From: Shewanella sp. HN-41
Lineage (GTDB): Bacteria; Pseudomonadota; Gammaproteobacteria; Enterobacterales; Shewanellaceae
Length of the DNA: 64,000 bases
Reading direction: 5' to 3'
NCBI RefSeq assembly: GCF_000217915.1
Contig: NZ_AFOZ01000014.1
Coordinates: 248,001 to 312,000, forward strand
A model generated the notes under the pieces. The model did not search any database. It saw only the letters and a list, made by a program, of their open reading frames with translations, and was not told where the DNA came from. Positions 37,812-45,630 of the stretch are shown piece after piece; the stretch's first letter is position 1; each line of letters starts with the position of its first letter. A program made the position numbers and the translations under genes.

Positions 37812-38366
37812 TTAGAGTCCGAACTGATCTAGGTTGATCCCGATAGTGATGGCACCAATTGCAGCATCACCATCCATCACTGGGATAGAGATTTGTACTA
37901 GATAAGCTTGGGAACTCTCGTCAAATTTGACCGGACCTATGTGTTTATCGCCCTTGCCATTGGCGAAGGATTTTTGCCATTTATCCTCATCTCCTTGCCA
38001 GTAATCCGATGTTTTAGCTGTCATTGCGACGTTGGCACCTTGATTATCCATCAGGAAAATTTCTTGATAGTAAGGTTTGCTCGCCTCGAAGGTGGTGAGA
38101 AACTTGGCCGCTTCGTTGTTCATCAAGGTCGACATAAAGTCATCAATCCCCGCGGTGGCGATCCATTTTTCATCTAATGTTTTGATTGAATCTAAACTTT
38201 TGCCTTGAGTATTTTGCGTTTTAACGGCATTCACCAGCACCACTTCTCTGCCTAATGGCATCAGTGAATCGGCTAGATCGATAACGGCTTGGGGGACTTC
38301 TTCGGCGAAACTGAGGTTGCTACTGAGCAGTAGTGCGGCTGCTGACAAGATGTTACCAAATTTCAT
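37812..38366 (-). CDS. Secreted PDC/Cache-like sensor protein
   Basis: This is a 184-residue protein with a cleavable signal peptide (about 1-21, SAAALLLSSNLSFAEE). The mature part has a single PDC/Cache-like pattern: KPYYQEIFLMDNQGANVAMT near 98, TSDYWQGDEDKWQKSFANGK near 120 and QAYLVQISIPVMDGDAAIGA near 150. No membrane anchor follows, so it should be free in the periplasm. It is directly upstream of a chemoreceptor gene. Cache domains are normally built into receptors; a soluble version next to an MCP suggests a binding-protein-type ligand relay. Domain call is by pattern, function inferred. Confidence 0.7.
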   Translation of the reverse strand: MKFGNILSAAALLLSSNLSFAEEVPQAVIDLADSLMPLGREVVLVNAVKTQNTQGKSLDSIKTLDEKWIATAGIDDFMSTLMNNEAAKFLTTFEASKPYYQEIFLMDNQGANVAMTAKTSDYWQGDEDKWQKSFANGKGDKHIGPVKFDESSQAYLVQISIPVMDGDAAIGAITIGINLDQFGL

Positions 38367-38534
38367 GATCTCTATTCCTTAAGGCCACAGTATTGAAGGG
38401 AAAAGCGGTTATTTCTCAAAGCGCGAGAAGCATAAATACGTTAGAGTCAGACAGAACAACTATAGTAGAAAATTCAAGTTATTCAGTTCTGTCTTAAATT
38501 TTTATCGAGGATATTTTACGTAGATTGAGTGGCG

Positions 38535-38576
38535 ATAAAAAATAAGGCCACATCTGACTTGAGCAGATATGGCCTT
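38535..38576 (-). terminator. pepD terminator
   Basis: On the minus strand, AAGGCCATATCTG and CAGATGTGGCCTT form a 13-bp stem (one mismatch) around a 7-nt loop, followed by ATTTTTTATC. Confidence 0.85.
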
Positions 38577-38618
38577 GAATTGAGTGCCAATTGAGTTAGC
38601 TAGGCTAACATTCGGGCG

Positions 38619-40079
38619 TTACGCCTTAACTGGAATACGCTCGAGTACAGCTAGCAATAATGTCCAATATTGGCCGACTGTGGTGATGTTCACCATCTCG
38701 TCTGGTCCGTGGGGATAGCGAATGGTTGGGCCAATTGAGACCATATCCATTTCTGGATAAGGTTTCTTGAATAGACCACACTCGAGACCCGCATGGATCA
38801 CCATGATCACTGGCTCTTTGTGGTAAATATCTTGATAGGTTTCACGCACTATCGCCATCACAGGCGAGCTGTTATCGGGTTTCCAACCTGGGTAAGCGCC
38901 GCTTAAATCAATTTCGGCTCCGGCTAAGTTAGTCAACGCCGTTAACATGCCTTCGACTTGAGTACGGCCAGAATCAATTAGTGAGCGTATAAGGCACAGG
39001 ATAGTGACTTGTTCATCGTCTGTGTTGATAACACCTACGTTGAGTGAGGTTTCAGTCACACCTTCGACTTCATCGCTCATGCGGATCACGCCGTTCGGGC
39101 ACACATGCAGCAAATCGATCAAGGTATTTTGGCTGTTTTCGCTCATCACCCTTTTGGGTGTTGGGATGCTGTTTAACACTAAACGCATATCTGGATCGGC
39201 AATAGCAAGTTCTGTGCGTATTAGGGCTTCGAAGGCTTTGACTTTTTCATTAAGCGCATCGACATTTTCGGCGGGTAACATAAAGCTGATGTTGGCTTCA
39301 CGTGGGATCGCATTACGCAATGAACCGCCGCTAAATTGTGTCAGCTCTAACGCTAAATCATCTGCATTTTCAAATAGGAAACGCGCCAATAACTTGTTGG
39401 CGTTGCCGCGACCTAAGTGAATGTTCACCCCAGAGTGACCCCCTTTTAAGCCAGATAAATGCAGGCTAAAGGCCGAGTAACTTTGTTCAGACGCTTGCCA
39501 TACCATAGGCAGGGTGATTTGGGCATCGACACCACCGGCGCAGCCCATGTAGATTTCGCCTTCCTGCTCTGAATCGGTATTGATCAGAATCTCTGCCTCT
39601 AACATGCCCGCCTGTAAACCGAAGGCGCCCGTCATACCCGCTTCTTCATCTATGGTCAGCAGCACTTCTAATGGACCGTGTTTGATGTCATCTGAGCCTA
39701 AAATAGCCAGCGCCGATGCCATGCCGATACCGTTATCTGAACCTAAGGTCGTGCCTTTGGCTTTTACCCAATCGCCATCCACATAGGCCTCGATAGGATC
39801 TTGGGTGAAATCGTGGACTTTGTCGGCATTCTTCTGCGGCACCATATCGATATGGGCTTGAATGACCACGATTTTACGATCTTCCATTCCGGGCGTAGCA
39901 GGTTTGCGGATGATCAAGTTGCCAACGGCATCTTCAACGACGGCAAGTTGCTTGCTTTTCGCCCACGCTTGGATGTGCTGGCTTAAGGCTTGCTCGTGTT
40001 TGGAAGGGTGGGGAATAGCACAAATTTGTTCGAACCATTGCCATAATGGTTGTGGATATAACTGACTTAACGCTGTCAC
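38619..40079 (-). CDS. pepD: Aminoacyl-histidine dipeptidase (peptidase D)
   Basis: This is a 486-residue M20-family metallopeptidase that cleaves Xaa-His dipeptides such as carnosine. Metal-ligand segments are VVIQAHIDMVPQ near 75 (His, Asp), GSDNGIGMASALAI near 115 (bridging Asp), TIDEEAGMTGAFGL near 143 (Glu-Glu catalytic base and ligand) and INTDSEQEGEIYMGCAGG near 168. HAGLECGLF near 430 gives the last residues. The GTG start at 40079 with GAGGG eight bases upstream gives near-identical length to E. coli PepD (485). An ATG five codons earlier (40094) is possible. Confidence 0.93.
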   Translation of the reverse strand: MTALSQLYPQPLWQWFEQICAIPHPSKHEQALSQHIQAWAKSKQLAVVEDAVGNLIIRKPATPGMEDRKIVVIQAHIDMVPQKNADKVHDFTQDPIEAYVDGDWVKAKGTTLGSDNGIGMASALAILGSDDIKHGPLEVLLTIDEEAGMTGAFGLQAGMLEAEILINTDSEQEGEIYMGCAGGVDAQITLPMVWQASEQSYSAFSLHLSGLKGGHSGVNIHLGRGNANKLLARFLFENADDLALELTQFSGGSLRNAIPREANISFMLPAENVDALNEKVKAFEALIRTELAIADPDMRLVLNSIPTPKRVMSENSQNTLIDLLHVCPNGVIRMSDEVEGVTETSLNVGVINTDDEQVTILCLIRSLIDSGRTQVEGMLTALTNLAGAEIDLSGAYPGWKPDNSSPVMAIVRETYQDIYHKEPVIMVIHAGLECGLFKKPYPEMDMVSIGPTIRYPHGPDEMVNITTVGQYWTLLLAVLERIPVKA

Positions 40080-40298
40080 TGATGTGTCCCTCATAAGGTC
40101 TTGTGGGTATAGGGCAAATTTGCGGCCATTCTACCACATTCTGCGCAGCCAATTAATCTTGGTATCACAAGCTGTTGTTGCACTGGCAGCCAAAGTTTCC
40201 AGTTCGGTTTTTTTCGATAGGGGTAATGCCGATTTTAGATTGGTAATTAAGTGATAGAGCGGGAATAATGCAGGCACAATAATGAAAAAGGATGGGTC

Positions 40299-41837
40299 AT
40301 GTTTCAAGTTAACTTCGTTGATGTAAAAGCAGAAAATGCCATTTTTGATGGTGAAGGTTGGGATGCGGTTGTGGTGGTGACGCCAGATCTGGATGCCATC
40401 AATTTTGATGAGATAAGTTTATTGGCCAAGCACGGTGCCCACGTGGATAAGCGCGTAGGTAAGAGTCCGACATTACTGTTTGCCCCGGGTCTGGCGGGAG
40501 GCCGCTTGATTATCGCGCCTGTTACCCAAGTGAACGACGAGTATGTCGACGTGCGAGTGTATGCCGATGCCGCAAGGGCGGCGATTGCCATTGCCAAAGA
40601 CGCGGGAGCAAAACGTCCGCTGTTATATGTAGTGCCATCGAAGGATCTGCGTTTTGGTTTTGCCGCTGAAGTCGCGGCGTTAGCCTGCGGTCAAGAATTG
40701 TGGCAGACCTTAGAGCTGCGTGAGGCGACGGGTCTAACACCTGCATTTGATGCCATAGGGTTATTATCCTTATCAACCCATAACAGCAATTTACTCAATG
40801 CTTTAGAAGCGGGCCGCGTATTAGCGCGGGATTTATGCGGTACTGAGCCCGAGCGCATGTCGGCTAAAGCCTTTGCCGATTATTGTCTGCAATCCTTTGC
40901 GGGCAGCGTGATTAAAACGGCAGTGGTGGAGGACCGAGATATTTTAGAGCGTGACTATCCTCTGCTCAGTGCCGTGGCGCGTTCCTCCTTTGCCGTTGGA
41001 CGTCATCAACCCCGTGTTGTGAAATTAGAGTATCTGCCAGAGGGAGAGGTGACTCGCACTTTCCTGTTTGCGGGTAAGGGGGTGATTTACGATACCGGCG
41101 GCGCCGATCTAAAGGTCGGTGGTGCTATGGCGGGCATGAGCCGTGATAAGGGTGGAGCATCTGCAGTGGCGGGGTTATTCAAAACCCTATCAATGCTCAA
41201 GCCTAAGGGAATTCGAGTGATTGCCGAGTTAGGTTTAGTGCGTAACAACATAGGTAGTGAAGCCTTTGTGACCGATGAAATCATCACCAGCCATGCGGGT
41301 GTGCGGGTACGAATTGGTAATACCGATGCCGAAGGGCGTTTAGTGCTGGCGGATTTATTGAGCCATTTACGGATTAAAGCCGTGTCGGCGGTGCAACCTG
41401 AACTATTTTCGGTGGCAACGCTTACCGGGCATGTTGTGCGCTGCTATGGCGGGTATCCTGCAGCGGTGGAAAACTCGGTGGCGGGTGCGCAGCAATGCGC
41501 CGTGACTTTACAACGGCAGGCGACTCAGTGGGGTGAGCCCTTTGAAGTGTCTAGCCTGCGCCGGGAAGATTTTGCCAAGATCCGCGATGTGTCTGGTGCT
41601 GCTGAAATATTATCCTCAAATAATGCGCCGTCATCGGTGACTGCCCGTGGACATCAATATCCTGCGGCGTTTTTACTGAAGGCGTCGGGGCTATTTGACC
41701 ATGGGATAAGTGCTCCTATTCCTTTAGCTTATACCCACTTAGATATCGCAGGCAGTGCGACCGAAGGGGATCCGCTCTATGGTAAACCGACGGCCAGCCC
41801 ACTCGTGGCGTTGTATCAATATCTGATCAATCGATAA
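40299..41837 (+). CDS. M17-family leucyl aminopeptidase
   Basis: This is a 512-residue cytosolic aminopeptidase of the M17 family with two catalytic metals. The N-terminal half is the variable domain. The catalytic domain has GKGVIYDTGGADLKVGG near 262 (metal-binding Lys and Asp), MSRDKGGASAVAGLF near 285 (Asp) and VRIGNTDAEGRLVLADLL near 340 (Asp and Glu plus the bicarbonate-binding Arg). The usual NMPSG segment is replaced by LVRNNIGSEAF, so it is a divergent member, not PepA or PepB proper. The gene ends just before a MITE-like element. Confidence 0.85.
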   Translation: MFQVNFVDVKAENAIFDGEGWDAVVVVTPDLDAINFDEISLLAKHGAHVDKRVGKSPTLLFAPGLAGGRLIIAPVTQVNDEYVDVRVYADAARAAIAIAKDAGAKRPLLYVVPSKDLRFGFAAEVAALACGQELWQTLELREATGLTPAFDAIGLLSLSTHNSNLLNALEAGRVLARDLCGTEPERMSAKAFADYCLQSFAGSVIKTAVVEDRDILERDYPLLSAVARSSFAVGRHQPRVVKLEYLPEGEVTRTFLFAGKGVIYDTGGADLKVGGAMAGMSRDKGGASAVAGLFKTLSMLKPKGIRVIAELGLVRNNIGSEAFVTDEIITSHAGVRVRIGNTDAEGRLVLADLLSHLRIKAVSAVQPELFSVATLTGHVVRCYGGYPAAVENSVAGAQQCAVTLQRQATQWGEPFEVSSLRREDFAKIRDVSGAAEILSSNNAPSSVTARGHQYPAAFLLKASGLFDHGISAPIPLAYTHLDIAGSATEGDPLYGKPTASPLVALYQYLINR

Positions 41838-41841
41838 CGGA

Positions 41842-42113
41842 TAGGGCGTGTTGACGTTTCAGGGGGATTTTTACAGCGAGTTGGCTGGCTTTTATGCAAG
41901 GTAAAGTCCGTGCGGTGTACTTATTCTACATAAACGGGCGATAACGCAGCAGAAACGCTGCCCGAAGGGGTCGTCTGGCAAGCTCTTGCTCTTACTTTCT
42001 TTCATACGAGCCGCTCGTCATTTGAGTAGAATAACTACACGTCATTCCTCGTTTCGCGAGCACGAGTTTGCCAGATCGAACAAAATTTAATCTCGAAAGG
42101 TCAACACACCCTA
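41842..42113. mobile_element. MITE-like element with 14-bp terminal inverted repeats
   Basis: The 272-bp segment is bounded by TAGGGCGTGTTGAC and GTCAACACACCCTA, inverted repeats with one mismatch. A TA dinucleotide at each end could be a target duplication, as with IS630/Tc1-type transposition. Inside are further inverted segments: TCTGGCAAGCTC versus GAGTTTGCCAGA, and TATTCTAC versus GTAGAATA. It has no coding capacity. It starts four bases after the aminopeptidase stop. I expect related copies elsewhere in the genome but see none in this window. Confidence 0.7.
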
Positions 42114-42207
42114 GTAACAAATAGAAATAATTCTGTAATATCCTACTTATTAGGTGGTTACAGGGTTATTCCCGTTTTTTTGTGAAGCAGATCGCCATTA
42201 ACCCCAC

Positions 42208-42213
42208 TATAAT
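42208..42213 (+). promoter_or_regulatory. Candidate -10 element of the 42.3-kb mini-gene
   Basis: TATAAT is followed by the leader, ribosome-binding site and ORF described next. No good -35 lies at 17 bp. TGTGAAGCAGATCGCC, a CRP half-site, lies just upstream. Confidence 0.4.
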
Positions 42214-42325
42214 TGTGTAATTTAATTACATCAAAAAGCGTTAATTAAAAAAATACAAATAAAGGTTGTAATAAAACTACAAATCCATATAATAGCTTTC
42301 GTGGATTAGGCACTGAGCCTTTCCT

Positions 42326-42434
42326 CTCTAGTCTATCCAGGATGGATATTTTTCTCCAAGGACCCGAGTGACAAGTCGTCTCAACGGATTTGAGAATCTC
42401 TAGTTCCAAGGAACCGAGCCAAGCTTCACTAGAG
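42326..42434 (+). ncRNA. Structured leader RNA with alternative pairing, undescribed
   Basis: CTCTAGT occurs at 42326-42332 and 42398-42404, and both copies are complementary to ACTAGAG at 42428-42434. Only one can pair at a time. TCCAAGGACCCGAG (42355) and TCCAAGGAACCGAG (42405) are near-identical repeats following each copy. Local hairpins are TATCCA/TGGATA (42334-42348) and CTCAA/TTGAG (42380-42394). The region ends 33 bases before a small ORF. The layout looks like a cis-acting switch. I match it to no known riboswitch. Confidence 0.45.
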
Positions 42435-42467
42435 CACTTAATCACAACTTATTTAGGAGCATTGACT

Positions 42468-42566
42468 ATGTCTTATACAGGCAACAACCCTTTTTATTGG
42501 CAGAACACTTGGTTCAACACTGATGTTTTGCGTGGCGGTTTATTCGCCATGAGCTTTAAGGCCTAA
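42468..42566 (+). CDS. Small ORF, 32 residues, behind a structured leader
   Basis: The peptide begins MSYTGNNPFYWQNTWFNTDV and ends FAMSFKA. It is aromatic-rich, with no clear membrane span or signal peptide. AGGAG lies eight bases before the ATG, a strong ribosome-binding site. The frame is followed by a heptamer repeat and, about 180 bases on, a strong terminator at 42743-42770. Leader, ORF and terminator form a self-contained unit between a MITE-like element and a TonB receptor. I know no family. It is either a real microprotein or a leader peptide. Confidence 0.55.
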   Translation: MSYTGNNPFYWQNTWFNTDVLRGGLFAMSFKA

Positions 42567-42585
42567 CCCTCTTTAAAGTTTAGTT

Positions 42586-42613
42586 TCCATCATCCATCAT
42601 CCATCATCCATCA
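42586..42613. repeat. Heptanucleotide tandem repeat (TCCATCA)
   Basis: Four exact copies of TCCATCA lie 20 bases after the stop of the 32-residue ORF. It is the second heptamer array in the window, with a different unit from that at 17285. Confidence 0.95.
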
Positions 42614-42742
42614 ACCTTTGTATCGCCTTTTTTGGCGTGTTTAGACTCAAGTAGCATATCGGTGTTTTTGCATGGGTATGCCAGGTTTTCCCGCTAGCGC
42701 GGTAATGTACTTCCCCGAAAGGGACGCTTGAAATATGTCTTT

Positions 42743-42770
42743 GCCTGCTCATTGAGCAGGCTTTTTTTTT
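42743..42770 (+). terminator. Strong terminator of the small-ORF unit
   Basis: GCCTGCTC/GAGCAGGC stem with a 3-nt loop followed by nine T residues. Confidence 0.9.
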
Positions 42771-42984
42771 GCTTTTTTCCTCCTAACGCTTAAAAACTAA
42801 TACCCATGAACGGATACCTGTTGCACATAGGGGGATTTATTCATGCATGACAGCGCCATCTCTGGGAAAAAGAGATTTTATAACGTCATGTTATTTGTAA
42901 TAAAAAATAGCTGTTGATGTTCGATGGCAATGTTATACGACTAAAGAATGACAGAATTGCTATCCTGGTCACATAAATTGCAAA

Positions 42985-42999
42985 TGCAAACCATTATCA
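42985..42999. promoter_or_regulatory. Fur-like site upstream of the siderophore receptor
   Basis: TGCAAAC-C-ATTATCA: the right half matches the Fur 7-1-7 consensus exactly, the left half at four of seven positions. It lies 46-60 bp upstream of the receptor start. Confidence 0.5.
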
Positions 43000-43044
43000 A
43001 TAGTGTTACCGTATGCGCATCCTGAAGCAACGACCTAACTAACT

Positions 43045-45216
43045 ATGCGCTTTAATCTACTTCCTCTTGCGGCTGCTGTGACTCTGGCATTAAACCCCTT
43101 GGTGGTTTGGGCTGAAGAACAGTCTTCCGCTGCCGATGCAAAAGATCAAAATATCGAAAAAATTACTGTGATGGGTAAATACACCATTAGCAGAACCATT
43201 GATACTGCGACGGGCTTAGGGCTATCGCTACAGGAAACACCGCAGTCAGTCAGTATCATGACCGCCGAACGGATACAGGATCAGGCATTAAATACCGTTG
43301 TCGACGTGGTTAATAATACTGTGGGTTTGTCTTCATCTAAGACAGATAACGTGCGTAATGGTTTTTCGGCCCGTGGGTTTGATGTGCAAAACTATCAAAT
43401 TGATGGGGTGCCTCTATCTTGGAGCTTAGGTGGGGATGCGGGGGAAACTGTCTCCGATGTCTCTATTTACGAGCGCGTTGAAGTGGTTCGGGGAGCGACA
43501 GGATTACTCACTGGTGCAGGGGATCCTTCAGCCTCCATTAACCTTGTTCGTAAACACGCAGATAGTTCCGAACTTAAGGGCTACATCGATGTGGCGACGG
43601 GCAGCTGGGATAAAAAGCAAATTACCGCCGATGTCTCCAATGGTTTGAATGACAGCGGTAGTGTGCGTGGCCGTATGGTGGCTAAGTATGTTAATAGCGA
43701 TTCTTATCAGGATCTCTATGAGGATCGTAAGACGATTCTTTACGGTGTTGTCGATACAGATATCACCGAGAATACGCTGCTGAGAGTCGGGGGAAGTTAC
43801 AATCATAATGACCCTAAAGGTGCGATGTGGGGGGCATTGCCGGCGGTATTCAGTGACGGTTCTGCCACCGATTGGGATGTTTCTACGACTACGGCCGCCG
43901 ACTGGAGCCGCTGGGAAACGACCAATATCAACTACTTCGCTAACCTTAATCACTACTTCAGCAACGGCTGGCAATTGGTGGCGAACTATAATCGCATGGA
44001 GTATGAAACCACCACCAAAATGATTTACATGTCTGGCTTACTTGATGAAGAGACGGGGGCCGGATTAAGTGGCCAGCGTTATCATAGCCATGGCGAGAGT
44101 AATTCCGACAACTTCGATTTGCAGTTGAAGGGCGATTATCAGTTATTTGGGCAAAACCATGACTTTGTGACCGGTGCTCTCTATAGCAAACAAAAATCCT
44201 ATGCCGATACCTTTGAACCTATCCGTGACAATATGTCGGAGTGGGATTCTCAGGTGGTCGATAACTTCTATGAATGGCAGCAAAATCAATTTGCAGAGCC
44301 TGAGTGGTCGAGCAATGCGAACCGTCAGCTCAATATGGATACGGAGCAGAAAGGCTTCTATGCGGCGACTCGCCTAGCCATTACCGATGATATTAAAGTT
44401 ATTGCCGGTGGACGTATCTCCAGTTGGAATCGTGAAGGTGTTAGTTATGGCACCGATACTAACTTCGGTGATGATGGGGTATTTGTGCCCTATGTGGGCG
44501 CCTTGTACGACATCAATGAAGCGCATCGGGTTTATGCCAGCTACACCGAAATCTTCAATCCGCAAAACTATGTAGATATTAATGGTGATTATCTTGATCC
44601 ATTAGAAGGTAAAGCCTATGAGGTGGGCCTTAAGAGTTCCTATCTCGATGATCGTCTACACACCACTGTGGCATTATTTCAAATCGATCAGGATAATTTA
44701 GCCATTCTTGCGGGCAGTGTGGTTATTGGTGGCCAACTAGTGAATTATTATGAGGCCGCCCAAGGGACTAAGAGTAAGGGCTTTGAGTTGGAAGTCGTTG
44801 GTGAGCCCGCCGATGGTTGGAATATCTCCGCAGGTTATTCGCAGTTTAATGCTGAGGATGAAGAGGGAGAAAGGGTTGCGACGACCAATCCTCAAAAACA
44901 GTTTAAGCTATTTACCACTTACCAGTTTGTTGAGCTTCTACCTGAACTGACCGTAGGTGGAGGTATTAATTGGCAAAGTGAAAGCTATTCTGAGGGAGGC
45001 TCTGTACGGATTGAACAGGATGCCTATTCATTAGTGAATCTGATGGCGCGCTATGATCTGGCCGAGAATATGGATCTGCAGTTCAACTTAGAGAACCTAT
45101 TCGATGAAAAATATTACGCTTATATGTCGACCTCTGATTATCTGCCCGAAGCTTATAGCGTATATCATTATGGTGCACCGCGTAATTTTACCGTAAGTTT
45201 TAACTATCGGTTTTAA
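43045..45216 (+). CDS. TonB-dependent siderophore receptor (FhuE/FpvA-like)
   Basis: This is a 723-residue outer-membrane receptor. A signal peptide ends after VVWAEE near residue 25. A TonB box-like segment (EKITVMGKY) lies near 40. The plug (about 55-190) reads SLQETPQSVSIMTAERIQDQ, NGFSARGFDVQNYQIDGVPL and ERVEVVRGATGLLTGAGDPS, typical of ferric hydroxamate-type receptors such as FhuE and FpvA. The 22-strand barrel ends in TVSFNYRF with the terminal Phe. A Fur-like site is upstream and a terminator downstream, so it is probably iron-repressed. Exact siderophore unknown. Confidence 0.9.
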   Translation: MRFNLLPLAAAVTLALNPLVVWAEEQSSAADAKDQNIEKITVMGKYTISRTIDTATGLGLSLQETPQSVSIMTAERIQDQALNTVVDVVNNTVGLSSSKTDNVRNGFSARGFDVQNYQIDGVPLSWSLGGDAGETVSDVSIYERVEVVRGATGLLTGAGDPSASINLVRKHADSSELKGYIDVATGSWDKKQITADVSNGLNDSGSVRGRMVAKYVNSDSYQDLYEDRKTILYGVVDTDITENTLLRVGGSYNHNDPKGAMWGALPAVFSDGSATDWDVSTTTAADWSRWETTNINYFANLNHYFSNGWQLVANYNRMEYETTTKMIYMSGLLDEETGAGLSGQRYHSHGESNSDNFDLQLKGDYQLFGQNHDFVTGALYSKQKSYADTFEPIRDNMSEWDSQVVDNFYEWQQNQFAEPEWSSNANRQLNMDTEQKGFYAATRLAITDDIKVIAGGRISSWNREGVSYGTDTNFGDDGVFVPYVGALYDINEAHRVYASYTEIFNPQNYVDINGDYLDPLEGKAYEVGLKSSYLDDRLHTTVALFQIDQDNLAILAGSVVIGGQLVNYYEAAQGTKSKGFELEVVGEPADGWNISAGYSQFNAEDEEGERVATTNPQKQFKLFTTYQFVELLPELTVGGGINWQSESYSEGGSVRIEQDAYSLVNLMARYDLAENMDLQFNLENLFDEKYYAYMSTSDYLPEAYSVYHYGAPRNFTVSFNYRF

Positions 45217-45630
45217 GTGCTTAAATCATTTGAGTTAAAAGCAGCCGGTGTTCCTAAGGACACCGGTTTTTTTATGTGCAGATATGTCTATCTTAGTAAA
45301 TATGATGTGGCGTAATGTGTAGTGGCATGAAAGAAGTTGCCATTCATCAAGATTATTCTGCTTAAAAAACAATGTGCTGTTAATGCTGAACGAGGTGTGA
45401 TCCGCACTTAGGTCAAGATTGGCTCGCTAGCCCCTATTTATGGTGAGCTTTAATACGAATTGCTTACGGCGGTTTTTTGTTCTGTTTAGCGATTTCTATC
45501 AATCATTTTCCTATCAATTTTCTGGCCTGACCAGCACAAACTCCCTATAATCGCCTGCGAATAATACACAGCAATATCGTATTTACATTTTTAGCCCCTA
45601 CCTACTCAAAATAAAAAGGAACCCAGTTCC
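45217..45630 (+). other. Intergenic: terminator and purine-permease promoter
   Basis: The left end has the receptor terminator. TATAAT at 45546-45551, 80 bp before the permease start, is a good -10, but no standard -35 is seen. I find no purine riboswitch core or PurR palindrome. No gene. Confidence 0.5.
45245..45273 (+). terminator. Siderophore receptor terminator
   Basis: CCGGTGTTCC pairs with GGACACCGG around a TAA loop, followed by seven T residues. Confidence 0.85.

Larger units (their letters stand above)
42567..43044 (+). other. Intergenic: 3' part of the mini-gene unit, then receptor promoter
   Basis: Up to 42770 this is the 3' region of the small-ORF unit, with a heptamer repeat, small hairpins (GCATA/TATGC, TCCC/GGGA) and the terminator. 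From 42771 on it is AT-rich promoter DNA for the siderophore receptor, containing a Fur-like site. I see no further gene. Confidence 0.6.

Noticed and set aside
42690..42740. Segment with CGAAAGGGACGC resembling part of a c-di-GMP-I riboswitch
   Set aside because: The motif lacks the CAAAGCC continuation, the tetraloop receptor side and the closing stem, and it lies upstream of a terminator, not of a gene. Treated as coincidence.
45300..45630. Possible purine riboswitch or PurR box before the purine permease
   Set aside because: Searched by eye for the conserved riboswitch core and the PurR palindrome; neither is present.
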